DNA from: Loigolactobacillus backii
Lineage (GTDB): Bacteria; Bacillota; Bacilli; Lactobacillales; Lactobacillaceae
Length of the DNA: 64,000 nucleotides
Assembly: GCF_003946275.1 (NCBI RefSeq)
Contig: NZ_RHNQ01000001.1
Coordinates: 61,390 to 125,389 of the forward strand
Reading direction: 5' to 3'
The notes under the pieces were generated by a model. It saw only the letters and a program-made list of their open reading frames with translations, did not search any database and was not told the origin of the DNA. Below are positions 10,161 to 19,604 of this stretch, in pieces. The position numbers and the translations under genes were made by a program. How positions within the stretch are numbered: position 1 is the first letter of the stretch; each line of letters opens with the position of its first letter.

Positions 10161-10195
10161 AAAAACGGAGCAGGATTTCTCCTACTCCGTTTTTG
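10161..10195 (-). terminator. Terminator after hpf
   Basis: Hairpin built from ACGGAGTAGGAG and its near-complement TCCTGCTCCGT, ending in TTTTTG on the minus strand. A-tracts on the other side would also let it work in the plus direction. Confidence 0.8.
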
Positions 10196-10207
10196 AATGC
10201 CAACAAC

Positions 10208-10771
10208 TTATTGTTCATCAGTTTCAATCAGACCATAACGGCCATCACGCCGCTTATAAACAATACTTGTACCATTTGTTTCAGCATCTTCAAAAATAAA
10301 GAAATTGTGTCCTAACATGTTCATCTGCAAAACTGCTTCTTCACTATCCATTGGTTTTAACGAAACACGCTTCGTTCTTACAATATCAAGTTTGTCATCC
10401 GCATTATCGGAGGAATCCTCAGCCGCTTCATCAGAATTTGCTAGGTTGAAATCCTTAAGCCCTTTTTCACGGGACTTACGATTAACCTTTGTCTTATATT
10501 TTCGGATTTGACGTTCAAGCTTATCTGTGACAAGATCAACGCTCGCATACAAATCTGGTGAAGTTTCTTCTGCACGCAAGGTCAGATAAGGTAACGGAAT
10601 TGTGACCTCGACCTTAGCGGTTTTATCGGGATAGACTTTCAAGTTAACGTGGGCCTGCGAATCAGCTGAACTTGGAAAATACTTATTCAACTTGTCCAAA
10701 CGTTTTTCAACGTAGTCTCGAATAGCACCAGTTACCTCGATATTTTCTCCACGAACATTATAGTTAAGCAT
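10208..10771 (-). CDS. hpf: Ribosome hibernation promoting factor, long form
   Basis: 187 residues, the length of long HPF that dimerises 70S ribosomes into 100S particles in stationary phase. The N-terminal RaiA domain covers residues 1-100 (MLNYNVRGENIEVT start; basic stretch RQIRKYKTKVNRKSREKG). A linker leads to the C-terminal dimerisation domain (IVRTKRVSLKPMDSEEAVLQMNMLGHNFFIF). AAGGGGAGA lies ahead of the ATG. It has its own sigma-A-type promoter and a terminator, so it is monocistronic. Confidence 0.95.
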   Translation of the reverse strand: MLNYNVRGENIEVTGAIRDYVEKRLDKLNKYFPSSADSQAHVNLKVYPDKTAKVEVTIPLPYLTLRAEETSPDLYASVDLVTDKLERQIRKYKTKVNRKSREKGLKDFNLANSDEAAEDSSDNADDKLDIVRTKRVSLKPMDSEEAVLQMNMLGHNFFIFEDAETNGTSIVYKRRDGRYGLIETDEQ

Positions 10772-10855
10772 AGAATTTCTCCCCTTTCACTTGCAAGTTT
10801 GCGCTGGGCAAACAGGATCAAAGCCGAAAAGCCTTGATGCCTTGCTTATATACTG

Positions 10856-10884
10856 ATTATAATGGAAAGCGCTGCAATTAACAA
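10856..10884 (-). promoter_or_regulatory. hpf promoter
   Basis: Minus-strand -35 TTGTTA (10884-10879), 17-base spacer and -10 TATAAT (10861-10856). The leader of about 75 bases includes a small hairpin at 10817-10837. Confidence 0.75.
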
Positions 10885-10948
10885 TGTTTAACCTAAACAA
10901 AACTACGGCATGTTTGGAAAAAGGAGTAGGACAAAAGTCGGTTTTAGG

Positions 10949-11635
10949 TTAACGGGCCAAGGTCACGGTTGTTATTTTTAGACTAGGAACTGCCCTTAAA
11001 AGACAATCTCGAGCGTGAAATAAGGTTCGCCCCGTTGTGTAAACATCATCCAACAAAATAATTTGTTTTCCCGCAAGTGGCCGACACTTATCCATATTAG
11101 CCTGGAAGGGTTGCGCCGTTGCCAGCCGTTCACTGCGATTTTTATGTGCCTGTTTAACCGGTAATTCACGTTTGTTCAGGCATTCATAAAGGGGAACAAC
11201 CTTGCCGAAAATACCGCAAACAGGGTTAAAACCCCTTCTTTGATAGCTTTTAGTATCAGTCGGTATCGGCACGTAATCATCGGCTGGCATTTTTTTGAGA
11301 AATTGACCCAAAACACTGGTAAAACAATTACTCAATTGATAATCACCACTTGTTTTATACTGCTTAAAAAATTCCTGCATTGCGTCATTATAAGTAAATA
11401 GGGCTCGGTTATGAAGTAACTGTGGGTACTTTTTTTGCCAAGTCAAACAATCTTGACACAAACCTTGCCGCGTCTGCAACCGACCACAACCAGAACAGGC
11501 CAAATCAGGCTCAATTTGTAAAAATTTACGATGACAGTTTAAACAAATAGGTGAAGTTGTTAGAACCCTAAAATAGATTATATCGGCTAAGGTCAGTGAT
11601 TGAATAAAAGATTGTTGGCACAATAGACAGCGCAT
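10949..11635 (-). CDS. comFC: Competence protein ComFC, phosphoribosyltransferase-like
   Basis: 228 residues. An N-terminal zinc finger is formed by CLLCQQS and CLNCHRK, with a second pair CSGCGR/CQDC. The C-terminal half is a phosphoribosyltransferase domain with the PRPP loop IILLDDVYTTGRTL. ComFC is needed for DNA transformation in Gram-positive bacteria and acts with ComFA in the cytoplasm. The ATG overlaps the comFA TGA stop (TGATG), so translation is coupled; a TTG one codon earlier is possible. No disruption is visible. Confidence 0.9.
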   Translation of the reverse strand: MRCLLCQQSFIQSLTLADIIYFRVLTTSPICLNCHRKFLQIEPDLACSGCGRLQTRQGLCQDCLTWQKKYPQLLHNRALFTYNDAMQEFFKQYKTSGDYQLSNCFTSVLGQFLKKMPADDYVPIPTDTKSYQRRGFNPVCGIFGKVVPLYECLNKRELPVKQAHKNRSERLATAQPFQANMDKCRPLAGKQIILLDDVYTTGRTLFHARDCLLRAVPSLKITTVTLAR

Positions 11636-12954
11636 CAAAAACCTGCTTTCTGATTGATCTGCTTGATTTGTTTAGTTGCTTGCTTCATCGCACAACTGTA
11701 ACCAGCACAAATAAAATCAACGCGGCCAGTTGGATAATCACGGTGGCGGCCAACACGCCCTGCCATCTGAACTAACGCACTAGTCGTAAACACGCTATCG
11801 TCACTACCCAAAACGATCACCTCAATATTTTTAAAGGTGACGCCTCTTTCTAGAATAGTCGTTGTGAGTAACGCCGTTAGTTTTTCCTGCCGCATGGCCT
11901 GTACCTTCTCGGCCCGCTTTGGATCGGCCGCGTAAACAGTAGTGAATTTCAAGTTGGCAAAATTATTGCTCAGCAGCTGTGCCAACGGCTTTAAAAGTGC
12001 AATCTTTGGGACAAATAACAAAAAAGACTGCTGCCGTTGAACCTTGTCTTTTAATAGACGGTTTAATACTGAAGGCAATCGGCCCTTCCTTAACTGTTTA
12101 TACCAATTGAGGGCTAAGTGACGGTGCGGCAACGCTAACGGATGACCGTGATAACGCCGTGGTAAATAGCTGAGGCCTAACACCCCTTTTCGTACTTGTT
12201 GCAATAATGCCGGTCCTGGTGTTGCCGTTAAATACAAACAGGCACTTATTGTTTTGCGCGCCTGCTGAACGGCGAAATGTAATTGTTGATCTTGCGCAAA
12301 AGGAAAGGCATCAACCTCATCAATAACCAAGACATCAAAGGCCTGGTAAAAGCGCAGTAATTGATGCGTAGTGCACAATACAAATTGGGTGTAATGATAC
12401 GGTTCAGGTTGATCACCATACAGTAACATAATTTCTGTTTGTGCAAATGCCTGTTGTAAACGGGGTAACAACTCCAAACAAACATCAATTCGGGGCGAAG
12501 CAATTGCTACCCGTTTACCTTGACTAAGCGCGGCAAATAATCCTGGAAACAACATCTCCGTCTTGCCAGCGCCAGTGACAGCCCACAATAAATGCTGTCG
12601 GTGCTGCTTGAAAATTTGTTTGATCATTTCTGCCGCCTCGGTTTGGGCTGGCGTTAGCGTTCCTCGCCAAGTTAATTCCGTTGGCCCTGTAAAATGATTT
12701 TTTTCCGGAAGGCTAACTAGGTACTCATTAGAACAAACGCGGCCCAGTAATAAACAAGTTGGACAATAATAAGTGCCACTAGGTAACTGGACACTTTTTT
12801 TACTGTATCGTGCTTGACAGCGCCGGCAAGTGACGACAGTATTAGTAAGTGACATCGCCGGTTGAACGATTAATCCCGGAAAAAGATCCTGCCAGGTCTT
12901 GCTAGTTGTTTGGTCAACAATTTCTAAACGACCGAATAACGCTTCACAATTCAT
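11635..12954 (-). CDS. comFA: Competence DNA helicase ComFA
   Basis: DEAD-box-like ATPase that helps bring transforming single-stranded DNA into the cell, 439 residues. A four-cysteine zinc site (CRRC...CPTC) is near residues 43-67, Walker A is AVTGAGKTE, Walker B is VIDEVDAF, motif III YLTATPG, and the C-terminal helicase lobe ends with a motif-VI-like QMAGRVGRHRDYPTG. GGAGGACTGTTA precedes the ATG. First gene of a comFA-comFC operon and divergent from the yigZ-family gene. Regulation by the competence factor ComX is likely from family knowledge; I did not identify a ComX box. Confidence 0.92.
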   Translation of the reverse strand: MNCEALFGRLEIVDQTTSKTWQDLFPGLIVQPAMSLTNTVVTCRRCQARYSKKSVQLPSGTYYCPTCLLLGRVCSNEYLVSLPEKNHFTGPTELTWRGTLTPAQTEAAEMIKQIFKQHRQHLLWAVTGAGKTEMLFPGLFAALSQGKRVAIASPRIDVCLELLPRLQQAFAQTEIMLLYGDQPEPYHYTQFVLCTTHQLLRFYQAFDVLVIDEVDAFPFAQDQQLHFAVQQARKTISACLYLTATPGPALLQQVRKGVLGLSYLPRRYHGHPLALPHRHLALNWYKQLRKGRLPSVLNRLLKDKVQRQQSFLLFVPKIALLKPLAQLLSNNFANLKFTTVYAADPKRAEKVQAMRQEKLTALLTTTILERGVTFKNIEVIVLGSDDSVFTTSALVQMAGRVGRHRDYPTGRVDFICAGYSCAMKQATKQIKQINQKAGF

Positions 12955-13001
12955 TAACAGTCCTCCCTCTAATATTAAATTACGTTTAAGGAGTCATAAA
13001 A

Positions 13002-13640
13002 ATGTTAAAAAATTACGTTGCCATTGCTCATAATGGCACCCACGAAATTGAAATTAAGAAGTCGCGCTTTATTTGTTATTTAGCCAGAATAAAGGATTCT
13101 ACTGAAGCAGACGCAATTCTCACACAAATAAAGAAAGAACATTACAAGGCCAATCATCACTGTAGTGCCTATGTATTAGGTGATCATGATGATATTCAAC
13201 ATAGCCGTGACGATGGGGAACCATCTGGAACTGCCGGTGCACCGATGCTCAATGTTTTACAACGCCAACATTTGACAAACACACTTGCCGTAACCACCCG
13301 TTATTTTGGAGGGATTAAACTAGGCGCTGGTGGTTTAATTCGCGCGTACAGTCATTCGGTGTCTGAAGCAACTGCAGCAATTGGGTTAGTCCAGGGAACC
13401 TTGCAGCAAGAACTACAGGTACAAATTGCTTACAAGCAACAAGGTGCCCTAGAACACTACCTTGAAGCTAATCACATAACCGTCGCTGATACCGCCTACA
13501 CCGTTAACGTTAGCCTAATCATCCTAATTGCTAGTGAACAAGTGGAGACCACTAAAATGGCCATCACTAACCTACTCAGCGGTCAGGTTGCGTTTAAATT
13601 AGGCCACACACGTTACCATGAAGTCCCCTTCAAACAATAA
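13002..13640 (+). CDS. YigZ/IMPACT family protein
   Basis: The only plus-strand host gene of the window, 212 residues. The N-terminal UPF0029/IMPACT domain covers about residues 1-125, with signature AYVLGDHDDIQHSRDDGEPSGTAGAPML and the later TTRYFGGIKLGAGGLIRAY block. A C-terminal EF-G-like DUF1949 domain follows. The molecular role of bacterial YigZ is not settled. AAGGAG sits eight bases before the ATG. It shares a 47-base divergent gap with comFA, so the two promoters are close or overlapping. Confidence 0.93.
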   Translation: MLKNYVAIAHNGTHEIEIKKSRFICYLARIKDSTEADAILTQIKKEHYKANHHCSAYVLGDHDDIQHSRDDGEPSGTAGAPMLNVLQRQHLTNTLAVTTRYFGGIKLGAGGLIRAYSHSVSEATAAIGLVQGTLQQELQVQIAYKQQGALEHYLEANHITVADTAYTVNVSLIILIASEQVETTKMAITNLLSGQVAFKLGHTRYHEVPFKQ

Positions 13641-13747
13641 AAAACGAACTCTCTTTCCAACAAAAATAAAGTGAACCCCCAAGATTGGTCTTTTGTCCAA
13701 TCTTGGAGGCTCACTTTAAAACTCTGCGGAAATACAGTTCGTTTTTT
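13639..13747. terminator. Nested bidirectional terminator between convergent genes
   Basis: Inner hairpin: CCAAGATTGG / CCAATCTTGG flanked by AAAGTGA / TCACTTT (13669-13717). Outer arms AAAAAACGAACT (13639-13650) and AGTTCGTTTTTT (13736-13747) enclose it. A and T runs at both ends let it serve the convergent yigZ-family gene and tagO. Confidence 0.85.
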
Positions 13748-14819
13748 ATTTATTATGGATTATATAACGGATTAAATTTAGTAATGGTTGTCGCTTGGGA
13801 CCAATCAACCCAATTTCTTCGACAAAAATCTCTAAACTGATCAGCACGGCTACAGTTAGCGCAATTGATCCCCAAAAACTAGATAATGGTAGCAATAATG
13901 CAATTAATGAAAAAATTAGTGCAATTCCATAAATCGCAATAACCGTTTGCCGGTGCGTTAGGCCCATCTGCATCAAGCGGTGGTGTAAATGATGTTTATC
14001 GGCCTCCATAATCGGTCGATGATTTAATAACCGCCGAACAATTGCGTAAAAAGTATCCGTGATGGGAACGCCTAAAACAAGCACTGGCATAACAACAGAA
14101 ATTACGGTTGCGTTTTTTAAACCCTGCAATGATAGAACTGAAATCATAAAACCAATGAATAAGGACCCGGTATCACCCAAAAAAATGCTTGCCGGATGGA
14201 AATTATATGGTAAGAAACCGATCAAACTGGCCACTAAAGCAAAGATCATAATTGGAACATCAATATTATCAACGTTTAAAAAGAAATAGGCAATTAGGCC
14301 CATTGTCAGTAGCGCAATTAACGAAACTCCGGTTGCCAGGCCATCAAGCCCATCAATTAAATTAATTGCGTTAGTAATTGCTAAAATCCATAAAATGGTT
14401 AGCGGTAATCCCCAAATACCTAGATTTATTTTCCCAATCCACGGTAAACTAATTGTTAGAATCCGAATTTGGGCGACGTAATAAATAACCAAAGCAGCTA
14501 ATAGCATTCCCGTCAGTTTTTGCCACGGCGAAAGCTCGATCATGTCATCTAACAAACCCGTGATAATAATAATTGCTTCACCTAAAAAGATACTGTAAAG
14601 GATAGGTGTTGGAAATTGCTCACGCAGCAAAACAAACGTTGAAAATGTAAAGGCTATAAAAATCGCTAATCCACCAATCGTTGGAATTGGAATTTTATTA
14701 ACCCGGCGAGCATTAGGGTCATCTACGGCACCCACTTTTATCGCAATCCGCCGAACAATTGGCGTCAAGACTGCGGCGATAAATACAGTTAAAAATAGTT
14801 TGACGAAAATGTTGAACAT
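13746..14819 (-). CDS. tagO: Undecaprenyl-phosphate GlcNAc-1-phosphate transferase (TagO/WecA family)
   Basis: Polytopic membrane enzyme that moves GlcNAc-1-phosphate from UDP-GlcNAc to undecaprenyl phosphate, the first step of wall teichoic acid or related wall polysaccharide synthesis. 357 residues with about ten membrane helices. Family motifs: GAVDDPNARRVNK at residues 31-43, LLDDMIELSPWQK, the catalytic NAINLIDGLDGLA, FLGDTGSLFIG, and the carbohydrate-recognition motif ADKHHLHHRL. It stands alone, with a good promoter upstream and a terminator downstream. Confidence 0.93.
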   Translation of the reverse strand: MFNIFVKLFLTVFIAAVLTPIVRRIAIKVGAVDDPNARRVNKIPIPTIGGLAIFIAFTFSTFVLLREQFPTPILYSIFLGEAIIIITGLLDDMIELSPWQKLTGMLLAALVIYYVAQIRILTISLPWIGKINLGIWGLPLTILWILAITNAINLIDGLDGLATGVSLIALLTMGLIAYFFLNVDNIDVPIMIFALVASLIGFLPYNFHPASIFLGDTGSLFIGFMISVLSLQGLKNATVISVVMPVLVLGVPITDTFYAIVRRLLNHRPIMEADKHHLHHRLMQMGLTHRQTVIAIYGIALIFSLIALLLPLSSFWGSIALTVAVLISLEIFVEEIGLIGPKRQPLLNLIRYIIHNK

Positions 14820-14860
14820 AAAGTACGCTCGCTTTCTAATTACACTACCTACTGAGCTTC

Positions 14861-14889
14861 ATTATACAAATTGCTATTTTTTTGCACAA
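14861..14889 (-). promoter_or_regulatory. tagO promoter
   Basis: Minus-strand -35 TTGTGC (14889-14884), 17-base spacer, -10 TATAAT (14866-14861), about 40 bases ahead of the tagO ATG. Confidence 0.72.
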
Positions 14890-15176
14890 GCTTAAACTAG
14901 TTAATATTCGTTTAAATAAAGTGAAGTTGGTAGTCCGACTGGATATGGCAAATTTCAAATTATTTTTCTAAATGCAAAAATCTTAACGCGAGTCACTAAA
15001 TATGCCACCTCAGCATGCCAATTATTAATTAATTTTACCAATTTTTTAAAAAGCCAATCGCCGACTGGTAATAACTAATAATTTTAGAAAAATATTTATA
15101 GCTGCTATTCACTGAACTGGATCGGAACCTAAATAAAAATATCCTAGTTTAAATTTTAACCGCACTATTCAAAAAA
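14890..15176. other. AT-rich non-coding spacer with an imperfect inverted repeat
   Basis: No credible gene. Arms at 14957-14972 and 15083-15097 (TTTAGAAAAATATTT against its near-complement) could pair, and the short word CCGACTGG recurs. Nothing further is recognisable. Confidence 0.5.
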
Positions 15177-15214
15177 TAGGGGCCATGACAAAAATACTTT
15201 CGTCACTACCCCTA
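15177..15214 (-). terminator. Terminator after rny
   Basis: Minus-strand hairpin GGGGTAGTGAC / GTCATGGCCCC followed by TATTTTTTG, seven bases after the rny stop. Confidence 0.8.
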
Positions 15215-15220
15215 CTAACC

Positions 15221-16783
15221 CTACTTAGCATATTCAATTGTTCTTGTTTCGCGAATTACAGTTACTTTAATATGCCCAGGATAATCCAATTCAGTTTCAA
15301 TTTGTTTACGAATATCACGAGCTAATACAACAGCGTCTAAATCACTAATTTCGTCTGGCTTAACCATAACTCGAACTTCACGTCCAGCCTGAATCGCGTA
15401 ACTATTCTTAACGCCATCAAAACTATTTGTAATTGCCTCTAATTTTTCAAGGCGATGGATGTAATTTTCTAACGATTCAGAACGAGCGCCTGGTCGGGCG
15501 GCCGAAATAGCATCACCTGCTGCAACTAAAACAGCAATAACAGATGTTGGTTCAACGTCCCCATGATGGGAAGCAATCGCATTAACGACGACCTCATTTT
15601 CATGGTATTTACGAGCAATCTCAACACCAATTTCAACGTGTGATCCTTCAACTTCATGGTCTAAAGCTTTACCAATATCGTGTAATAATCCTGCGCGTTT
15701 CGCTAATGTAACATCCTCGCCTAGTTCTGCAGCAAGTGCTCCAACTAACTTGGCAACTTCAATCGAATGATCCAATACATTCTGACCGTAACTAGTCCGG
15801 AAGTGGAGTCGACCCAAGATCTTAATTAAATCTGGGTGCATACTGTGAATTCCAATATCAAAAATGGCTTTTTCACCAATCTGACGAATTCGTTCATCCA
15901 TTTCTTTACGTGACTTTTCAACCATCTCTTCAATTCGAGCTGGATGAATCCGACCATCCTGAATTAACTTTTCAAGTGCCATTCTAGCAATCTCGCGCCG
16001 AACAGGATCGAAGCCACTTAAAACAACGGCTTCTGGAGTGTCATCAATAATAAGGTCAATACCAGTCAGGGTTTCTAACGTTCGAATGTTGCGCCCTTCA
16101 CGACCGATAATGCGCCCTTTCATATCATCATTAGGTAAATTAACAACTGAAACAGTTGTCTCCGAAACAGAATCTGCAACACTGCGCTGAATAGCATAAG
16201 CGATTAAACTCTTAGCCTTACGATCTGCTTCTTCCTTTGCCTTATCTTCACTTTCCTTAATCATAACTGCTCGTTCATCAGATAAATCTGACTTCATTTG
16301 ATCCATTAATATCTTACGAGCATCATCCTTAGAAAGTGCAGCCACCCGTTCCAACTCTGTCTGTTGCTTCTCGATTAACGAGGATACTTCCTTTTGCTTT
16401 TCATCAATGAGTTGTTGTCGCGCACTGATTTTATTCTCCTTATCTTCAAGAGAACGTTCTTTCTTATCAAGCGTATCATCCTTGCGGTCAATAGTTTCTT
16501 CTCGTTGAATTAAACGATTTTCTTGCTTGGTGACGTCAGCACGTCGCTCCTTTAACTCATTTTCAACCTCGGCCCGATAGCGATGATTTTCATCTTTTGC
16601 TTCTAAAAGAGCTTCTTTTTTCTTTGTTTTAGCTTCTTTTTTGGCATCAGCGATGATGCTATCAGCAGTTGTACGTGCAGCATCTAATTGTTTTTCAAGA
16701 AACTGCTTACGTAGAACGTATCCTAAGATTAAACCGACAACTAACATGATGACTGCGAGAATTATCGCGATAGATAGACTCAT
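15221..16783 (-). CDS. rny: Ribonuclease Y
   Basis: Membrane-anchored endoribonuclease that starts decay of many mRNAs, 520 residues. Layout: N-terminal membrane helix (residues 4-23), a long charged coiled coil (about 30-200), a KH RNA-binding domain ([22 protein letters not shown]) and an HD phosphohydrolase domain (LLHDIGKA metal site, then ASHHGD). GGAGGTG precedes the ATG. It lies downstream of recA but is separated from it by a terminator and repeat element. Confidence 0.96.
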   Translation of the reverse strand: MSLSIAIILAVIMLVVGLILGYVLRKQFLEKQLDAARTTADSIIADAKKEAKTKKKEALLEAKDENHRYRAEVENELKERRADVTKQENRLIQREETIDRKDDTLDKKERSLEDKENKISARQQLIDEKQKEVSSLIEKQQTELERVAALSKDDARKILMDQMKSDLSDERAVMIKESEDKAKEEADRKAKSLIAYAIQRSVADSVSETTVSVVNLPNDDMKGRIIGREGRNIRTLETLTGIDLIIDDTPEAVVLSGFDPVRREIARMALEKLIQDGRIHPARIEEMVEKSRKEMDERIRQIGEKAIFDIGIHSMHPDLIKILGRLHFRTSYGQNVLDHSIEVAKLVGALAAELGEDVTLAKRAGLLHDIGKALDHEVEGSHVEIGVEIARKYHENEVVVNAIASHHGDVEPTSVIAVLVAAGDAISAARPGARSESLENYIHRLEKLEAITNSFDGVKNSYAIQAGREVRVMVKPDEISDLDAVVLARDIRKQIETELDYPGHIKVTVIRETRTIEYAK

Positions 16784-16937
16784 ATCTTCACCTCCGCATC
16801 ATCAAAAACGATTATTGCTAACCGTATATAAATTTTAAGATGTTTATTATTTGATTATTTACACAACCTTTATTTTATAGTTGAATTACTGTCATGTCAA
16901 CTTTATTAAAACTTAGTAACATTATTACAAAATAAAA

Positions 16938-16961
16938 AGGCTAGGATTTTTATCCCCGCCT
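16938..16961 (-). terminator. Terminator after recA
   Basis: Hairpin AGGCGGGGAT / ATCCTAGCCT followed on the minus strand by TTTTTATTTT. Confidence 0.82.
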
Positions 16962-17058
16962 CTTACTATTTCTGAGCGCTACTCTAGAACGTGCGCCAAA
17001 AGTCTGGATTCGCGTGTCTAACTAAGCTATGCAGTAAACCCCAAAACCGACTTTTGTC
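16960..17058. repeat. Dispersed intergenic repeat, copy 2
   Basis: Related to the copy at 7556-7648; shared words are TACTCTAGA, CGTGCGCCAAAAGTCTGG and CCAAAACCGACTTTT. Both copies sit between the end of a gene and its terminator and contain internal complementary words AAAAGTC / GACTTTT. Confidence 0.75.
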
Positions 17059-17082
17059 TCATTTTTCTTCCTGATCTTACCT

Positions 17083-18252
17083 TTAGATATCTAATTGACT
17101 AGGATCTTTTGTATCTGACGTTTTTGCATTTATTTTGGCCTTAACACTTGCATCTGTTTTGGCCTCCGACTTTGCATTAGCACTTGATTCTACCTTATTT
17201 TTTGCTTTTGTTGCTTTTGTTGCTTTAGCATCCGCCTTTGTTTCCGTAGGTGTCTCACTTGCTTCAGCAATTCCGTAAGCTTCACGAACTTTTTGCTTGA
17301 TTTCGGCCATAACTTCGGGATGATCGCTTAAATAATGCTTAGCATTTTCACGTCCTTGACCAATTCGATCCTCACCATAAGAGTACCAAGATCCACTTTT
17401 ATCGACAATATCTTTTTCAACCGCCATATCAACTAATTCACCGGTTTGGGAAATACCTTCACCATACATAATGTCGACTAGCGCAACCTTAAATGGTGGT
17501 GCAACCTTGTTTTTAACAACCTTAATCTTAACTCGATTACCGATTATGTCAGTACCATTCTTAATTTGCTCCGCCCGTCGAACTTCCAGCCGAATGGTCG
17601 AATAAAACTTCAAAGCACGGCCACCAGGAGTTGTTTCGGGATTACCAAACATAATACCAACTTTTTCCCGAATCTGATTAATAAAAATGGCAATCGTTTT
17701 TGTCTTATTAATTGTGCCCGAAAGCTTACGCAGTGCTTGCGACATTAGACGTGCTTGCAAGCCCACGTGCGCATCGCCCATCTCACCCTCAATTTCAGCT
17801 CGTGGTACTAAGGCGGCTACAGAATCCACTACAACAAGATCAATCGCACCACTGGAAACCAGTGCGTCCGCAATCTCTAAACCTTGTTCACCGGTATCCG
17901 GTTGGGAAAGTAATAGATCATCAATATTAACCCCTAAATTTGCAGCATACTTAGGATCCATTGCATTTTCAGCATCAATGTACGCCGCAGTTCCCCCACG
18001 TTTCTGAACTTCAGCAACTGCGTGTAACGCTACGGTTGTCTTACCTGAACTTTCAGGGCCGTAAACCTCAACAATTCTGCCCCGTGGATAACCACCAACA
18101 CCTAAAGCTTCATCCAATGCCAGTGAACCAGACGGAATTGTCGAGATCTGCGTATCCGCCTTTTCCCCTAAACGCATAATTGAACCCTTACCAAAATTCT
18201 TTTCGATTTTTTTTAATGCAGCATCTAAAGCCGCCTTACGTTCATCAGCCAA
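17083..18252 (-). CDS. recA: Recombinase RecA
   Basis: DNA strand exchange and SOS co-protease, 389 residues. Walker A is GPESSGKT; the MAW-like region appears as [20 protein letters not shown] (loop L2 area). The start is TTG ([15 protein letters not shown]), seven bases after AAGGAGG. Residues beyond about 335 form a long low-complexity Ala/Lys/Thr/Ser tail, longer than in Bacillus and typical of lactobacilli. It follows cinA, but a hairpin covers the cinA stop, so recA may be partly uncoupled. I see no canonical Firmicutes LexA box in the 104-base gap; a 13-base palindrome is present instead. Confidence 0.97.
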   Translation of the reverse strand: MADERKAALDAALKKIEKNFGKGSIMRLGEKADTQISTIPSGSLALDEALGVGGYPRGRIVEVYGPESSGKTTVALHAVAEVQKRGGTAAYIDAENAMDPKYAANLGVNIDDLLLSQPDTGEQGLEIADALVSSGAIDLVVVDSVAALVPRAEIEGEMGDAHVGLQARLMSQALRKLSGTINKTKTIAIFINQIREKVGIMFGNPETTPGGRALKFYSTIRLEVRRAEQIKNGTDIIGNRVKIKVVKNKVAPPFKVALVDIMYGEGISQTGELVDMAVEKDIVDKSGSWYSYGEDRIGQGRENAKHYLSDHPEVMAEIKQKVREAYGIAEASETPTETKADAKATKATKAKNKVESSANAKSEAKTDASVKAKINAKTSDTKDPSQLDI

Positions 18253-18273
18253 GCGATATCCTCCTTGTTAAAA

Positions 18274-18286
18274 GTGAATTATTCAC
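18274..18286. promoter_or_regulatory. Palindrome ahead of recA
   Basis: Perfect 13-base palindrome GTGAATTATTCAC, ending 22 bases upstream of the recA start. A possible operator or mRNA hairpin; no known regulator is recognised. Confidence 0.4.
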
Positions 18287-18330
18287 CAATTTCATTAACA
18301 ATGATACAGAACTAAATTCAAAAAAGCAAG

Positions 18331-18358
18331 AATAAAGTGAACAAGTGTTCTCACTTTT
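18331..18358 (-). terminator. Hairpin at the cinA stop
   Basis: AAAGTGA...TCACTTT hairpin overlapping the cinA stop codon. On the minus strand it is followed by ATTCTTGCTTTTTT, so it may partly end cinA transcripts before recA. Confidence 0.6.
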
Positions 18359-19604
18359 ATTTATCAGCTTGCAACTTATGCAGCAATAAATCAAAACCAG
18401 TTAAAACACTTTGTTGCCGAACCAAGTTACGTGTTCTCGAAAAATGAAATAAGTGTGCTTCCGGAGCCTGATCACGATACGCAATGCCAATATAAACGGT
18501 TCCGGCTGGTTGTCCTTCTAGCTCGTCAGGTCCAGCCACCCCAGTAAAAGAAATACCAATATCAGTTTGTAATGCGGCCTTAGCTTGCCGGGCCATTGCG
18601 ATCGCCGTTTCTTCGCTCACAACGCCGAATTTCTTTAAATCAGCCGTAGGAATATTGAGTAAATGTGCTTTTTCGGCCAAAGAATAGGTTACAAAGCCAC
18701 CATTAAAAATGGTCGATGCACCAGCAATACTGCCAATTTCACTTTGGAACATGCCGGCAGTTAAACTTTCGGCGGCAGTTATCGACAACTGGCGCTGCTT
18801 TAATAAGTTTACTACGACGGCCGGCAAAGAATTATGCTCGCCGTAACCATAGAAATAATTACCAACCTGAGCCTTAATTGAAATTTCAATTTGATCTAGC
18901 ATTTGATTGGCAAGTTGTTCCTGCTTTGCTTCGGCGGTAATTCGCAAAGTTACTTCGTTGATTTTCGCGTAGGGGGCAATGGTTGGGTTGGTCTGGTGAT
19001 CAATTAAATCGGCCAAACGTGTAACTAATTCCGACTCACCAATCCCGTGAAATCGTAAAACGCGCGAAACCAAAACATTATTCTGTGCGTAAAGTTTTAC
19101 TAGTACAGGCCGGGCAGATTGTTCAAACATTGCAATTAGCTCACTTGGCGGTCCAGGCAACAACATATAAGTATGCTTAGTTGCTTGGTAAAGTGCACCA
19201 ACGGCCATACCGACGGGATTATCCAATGGCTGACTATGTTCAGGTAGCATTGCCTGAATTCGATTATTTTCCGTCATCAGGCGCTGCGATCGTATAAAAT
19301 ACTGATTAATTACACCCATTGCCGCATCATTAATAACTAGTTTTTCGTTTACATGCTTCGCTAAAGTTTGTTTTGTTAAATCATCTTTAGTTGGTCCTAG
19401 TCCACCAGTTAAAATAATTAAATCACTTCGCGTATCCGCAAGTTGAATTGCCTGTTCCAAACGATCTGCATTATCACCAACAACGCTCTGATAGTAAACA
19501 TCAATCCCTAAATCGGCCAATTGTCGAGCAATAAAGGGTGTCGTTGTGTTCGTAATCTCACCTAAAAGTATTTCCGTTCCAACTGCAATAATTTCTGCAC
19601 GCAT
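18357..19604 (-). CDS. cinA: CinA-like protein (competence/damage-inducible; NMN deamidase domain)
   Basis: 415 residues with the two-domain CinA plan. The N-terminal molybdopterin-binding-like COG1058 domain (residues 1-170; GTEILLGEITNTT, LTGGLGPTKDD) is followed by the C-terminal PncC/NMN-deamidase domain (about 255-412; AAESLTAGMFQSEI, GVAGPDELEGQPAGTVYIG). In bacteria CinA recycles NMN and is often co-induced with competence. GGAGG precedes the ATG. Located just upstream of recA, the conserved cinA-recA arrangement. Confidence 0.93.
   Translation of the reverse strand: MRAEIIAVGTEILLGEITNTTTPFIARQLADLGIDVYYQSVVGDNADRLEQAIQLADTRSDLIILTGGLGPTKDDLTKQTLAKHVNEKLVINDAAMGVINQYFIRSQRLMTENNRIQAMLPEHSQPLDNPVGMAVGALYQATKHTYMLLPGPPSELIAMFEQSARPVLVKLYAQNNVLVSRVLRFHGIGESELVTRLADLIDHQTNPTIAPYAKINEVTLRITAEAKQEQLANQMLDQIEISIKAQVGNYFYGYGEHNSLPAVVVNLLKQRQLSITAAESLTAGMFQSEIGSIAGASTIFNGGFVTYSLAEKAHLLNIPTADLKKFGVVSEETAIAMARQAKAALQTDIGISFTGVAGPDELEGQPAGTVYIGIAYRDQAPEAHLFHFSRTRNLVRQQSVLTGFDLLLHKLQADK

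Noticed and set aside
10862..10880. Catabolite (cre) box in the hpf promoter
   Set aside because: TGCAGCGCTTTCCA has the outer TG/CA but the central CG is reversed and position 5 differs; not a credible CcpA site.
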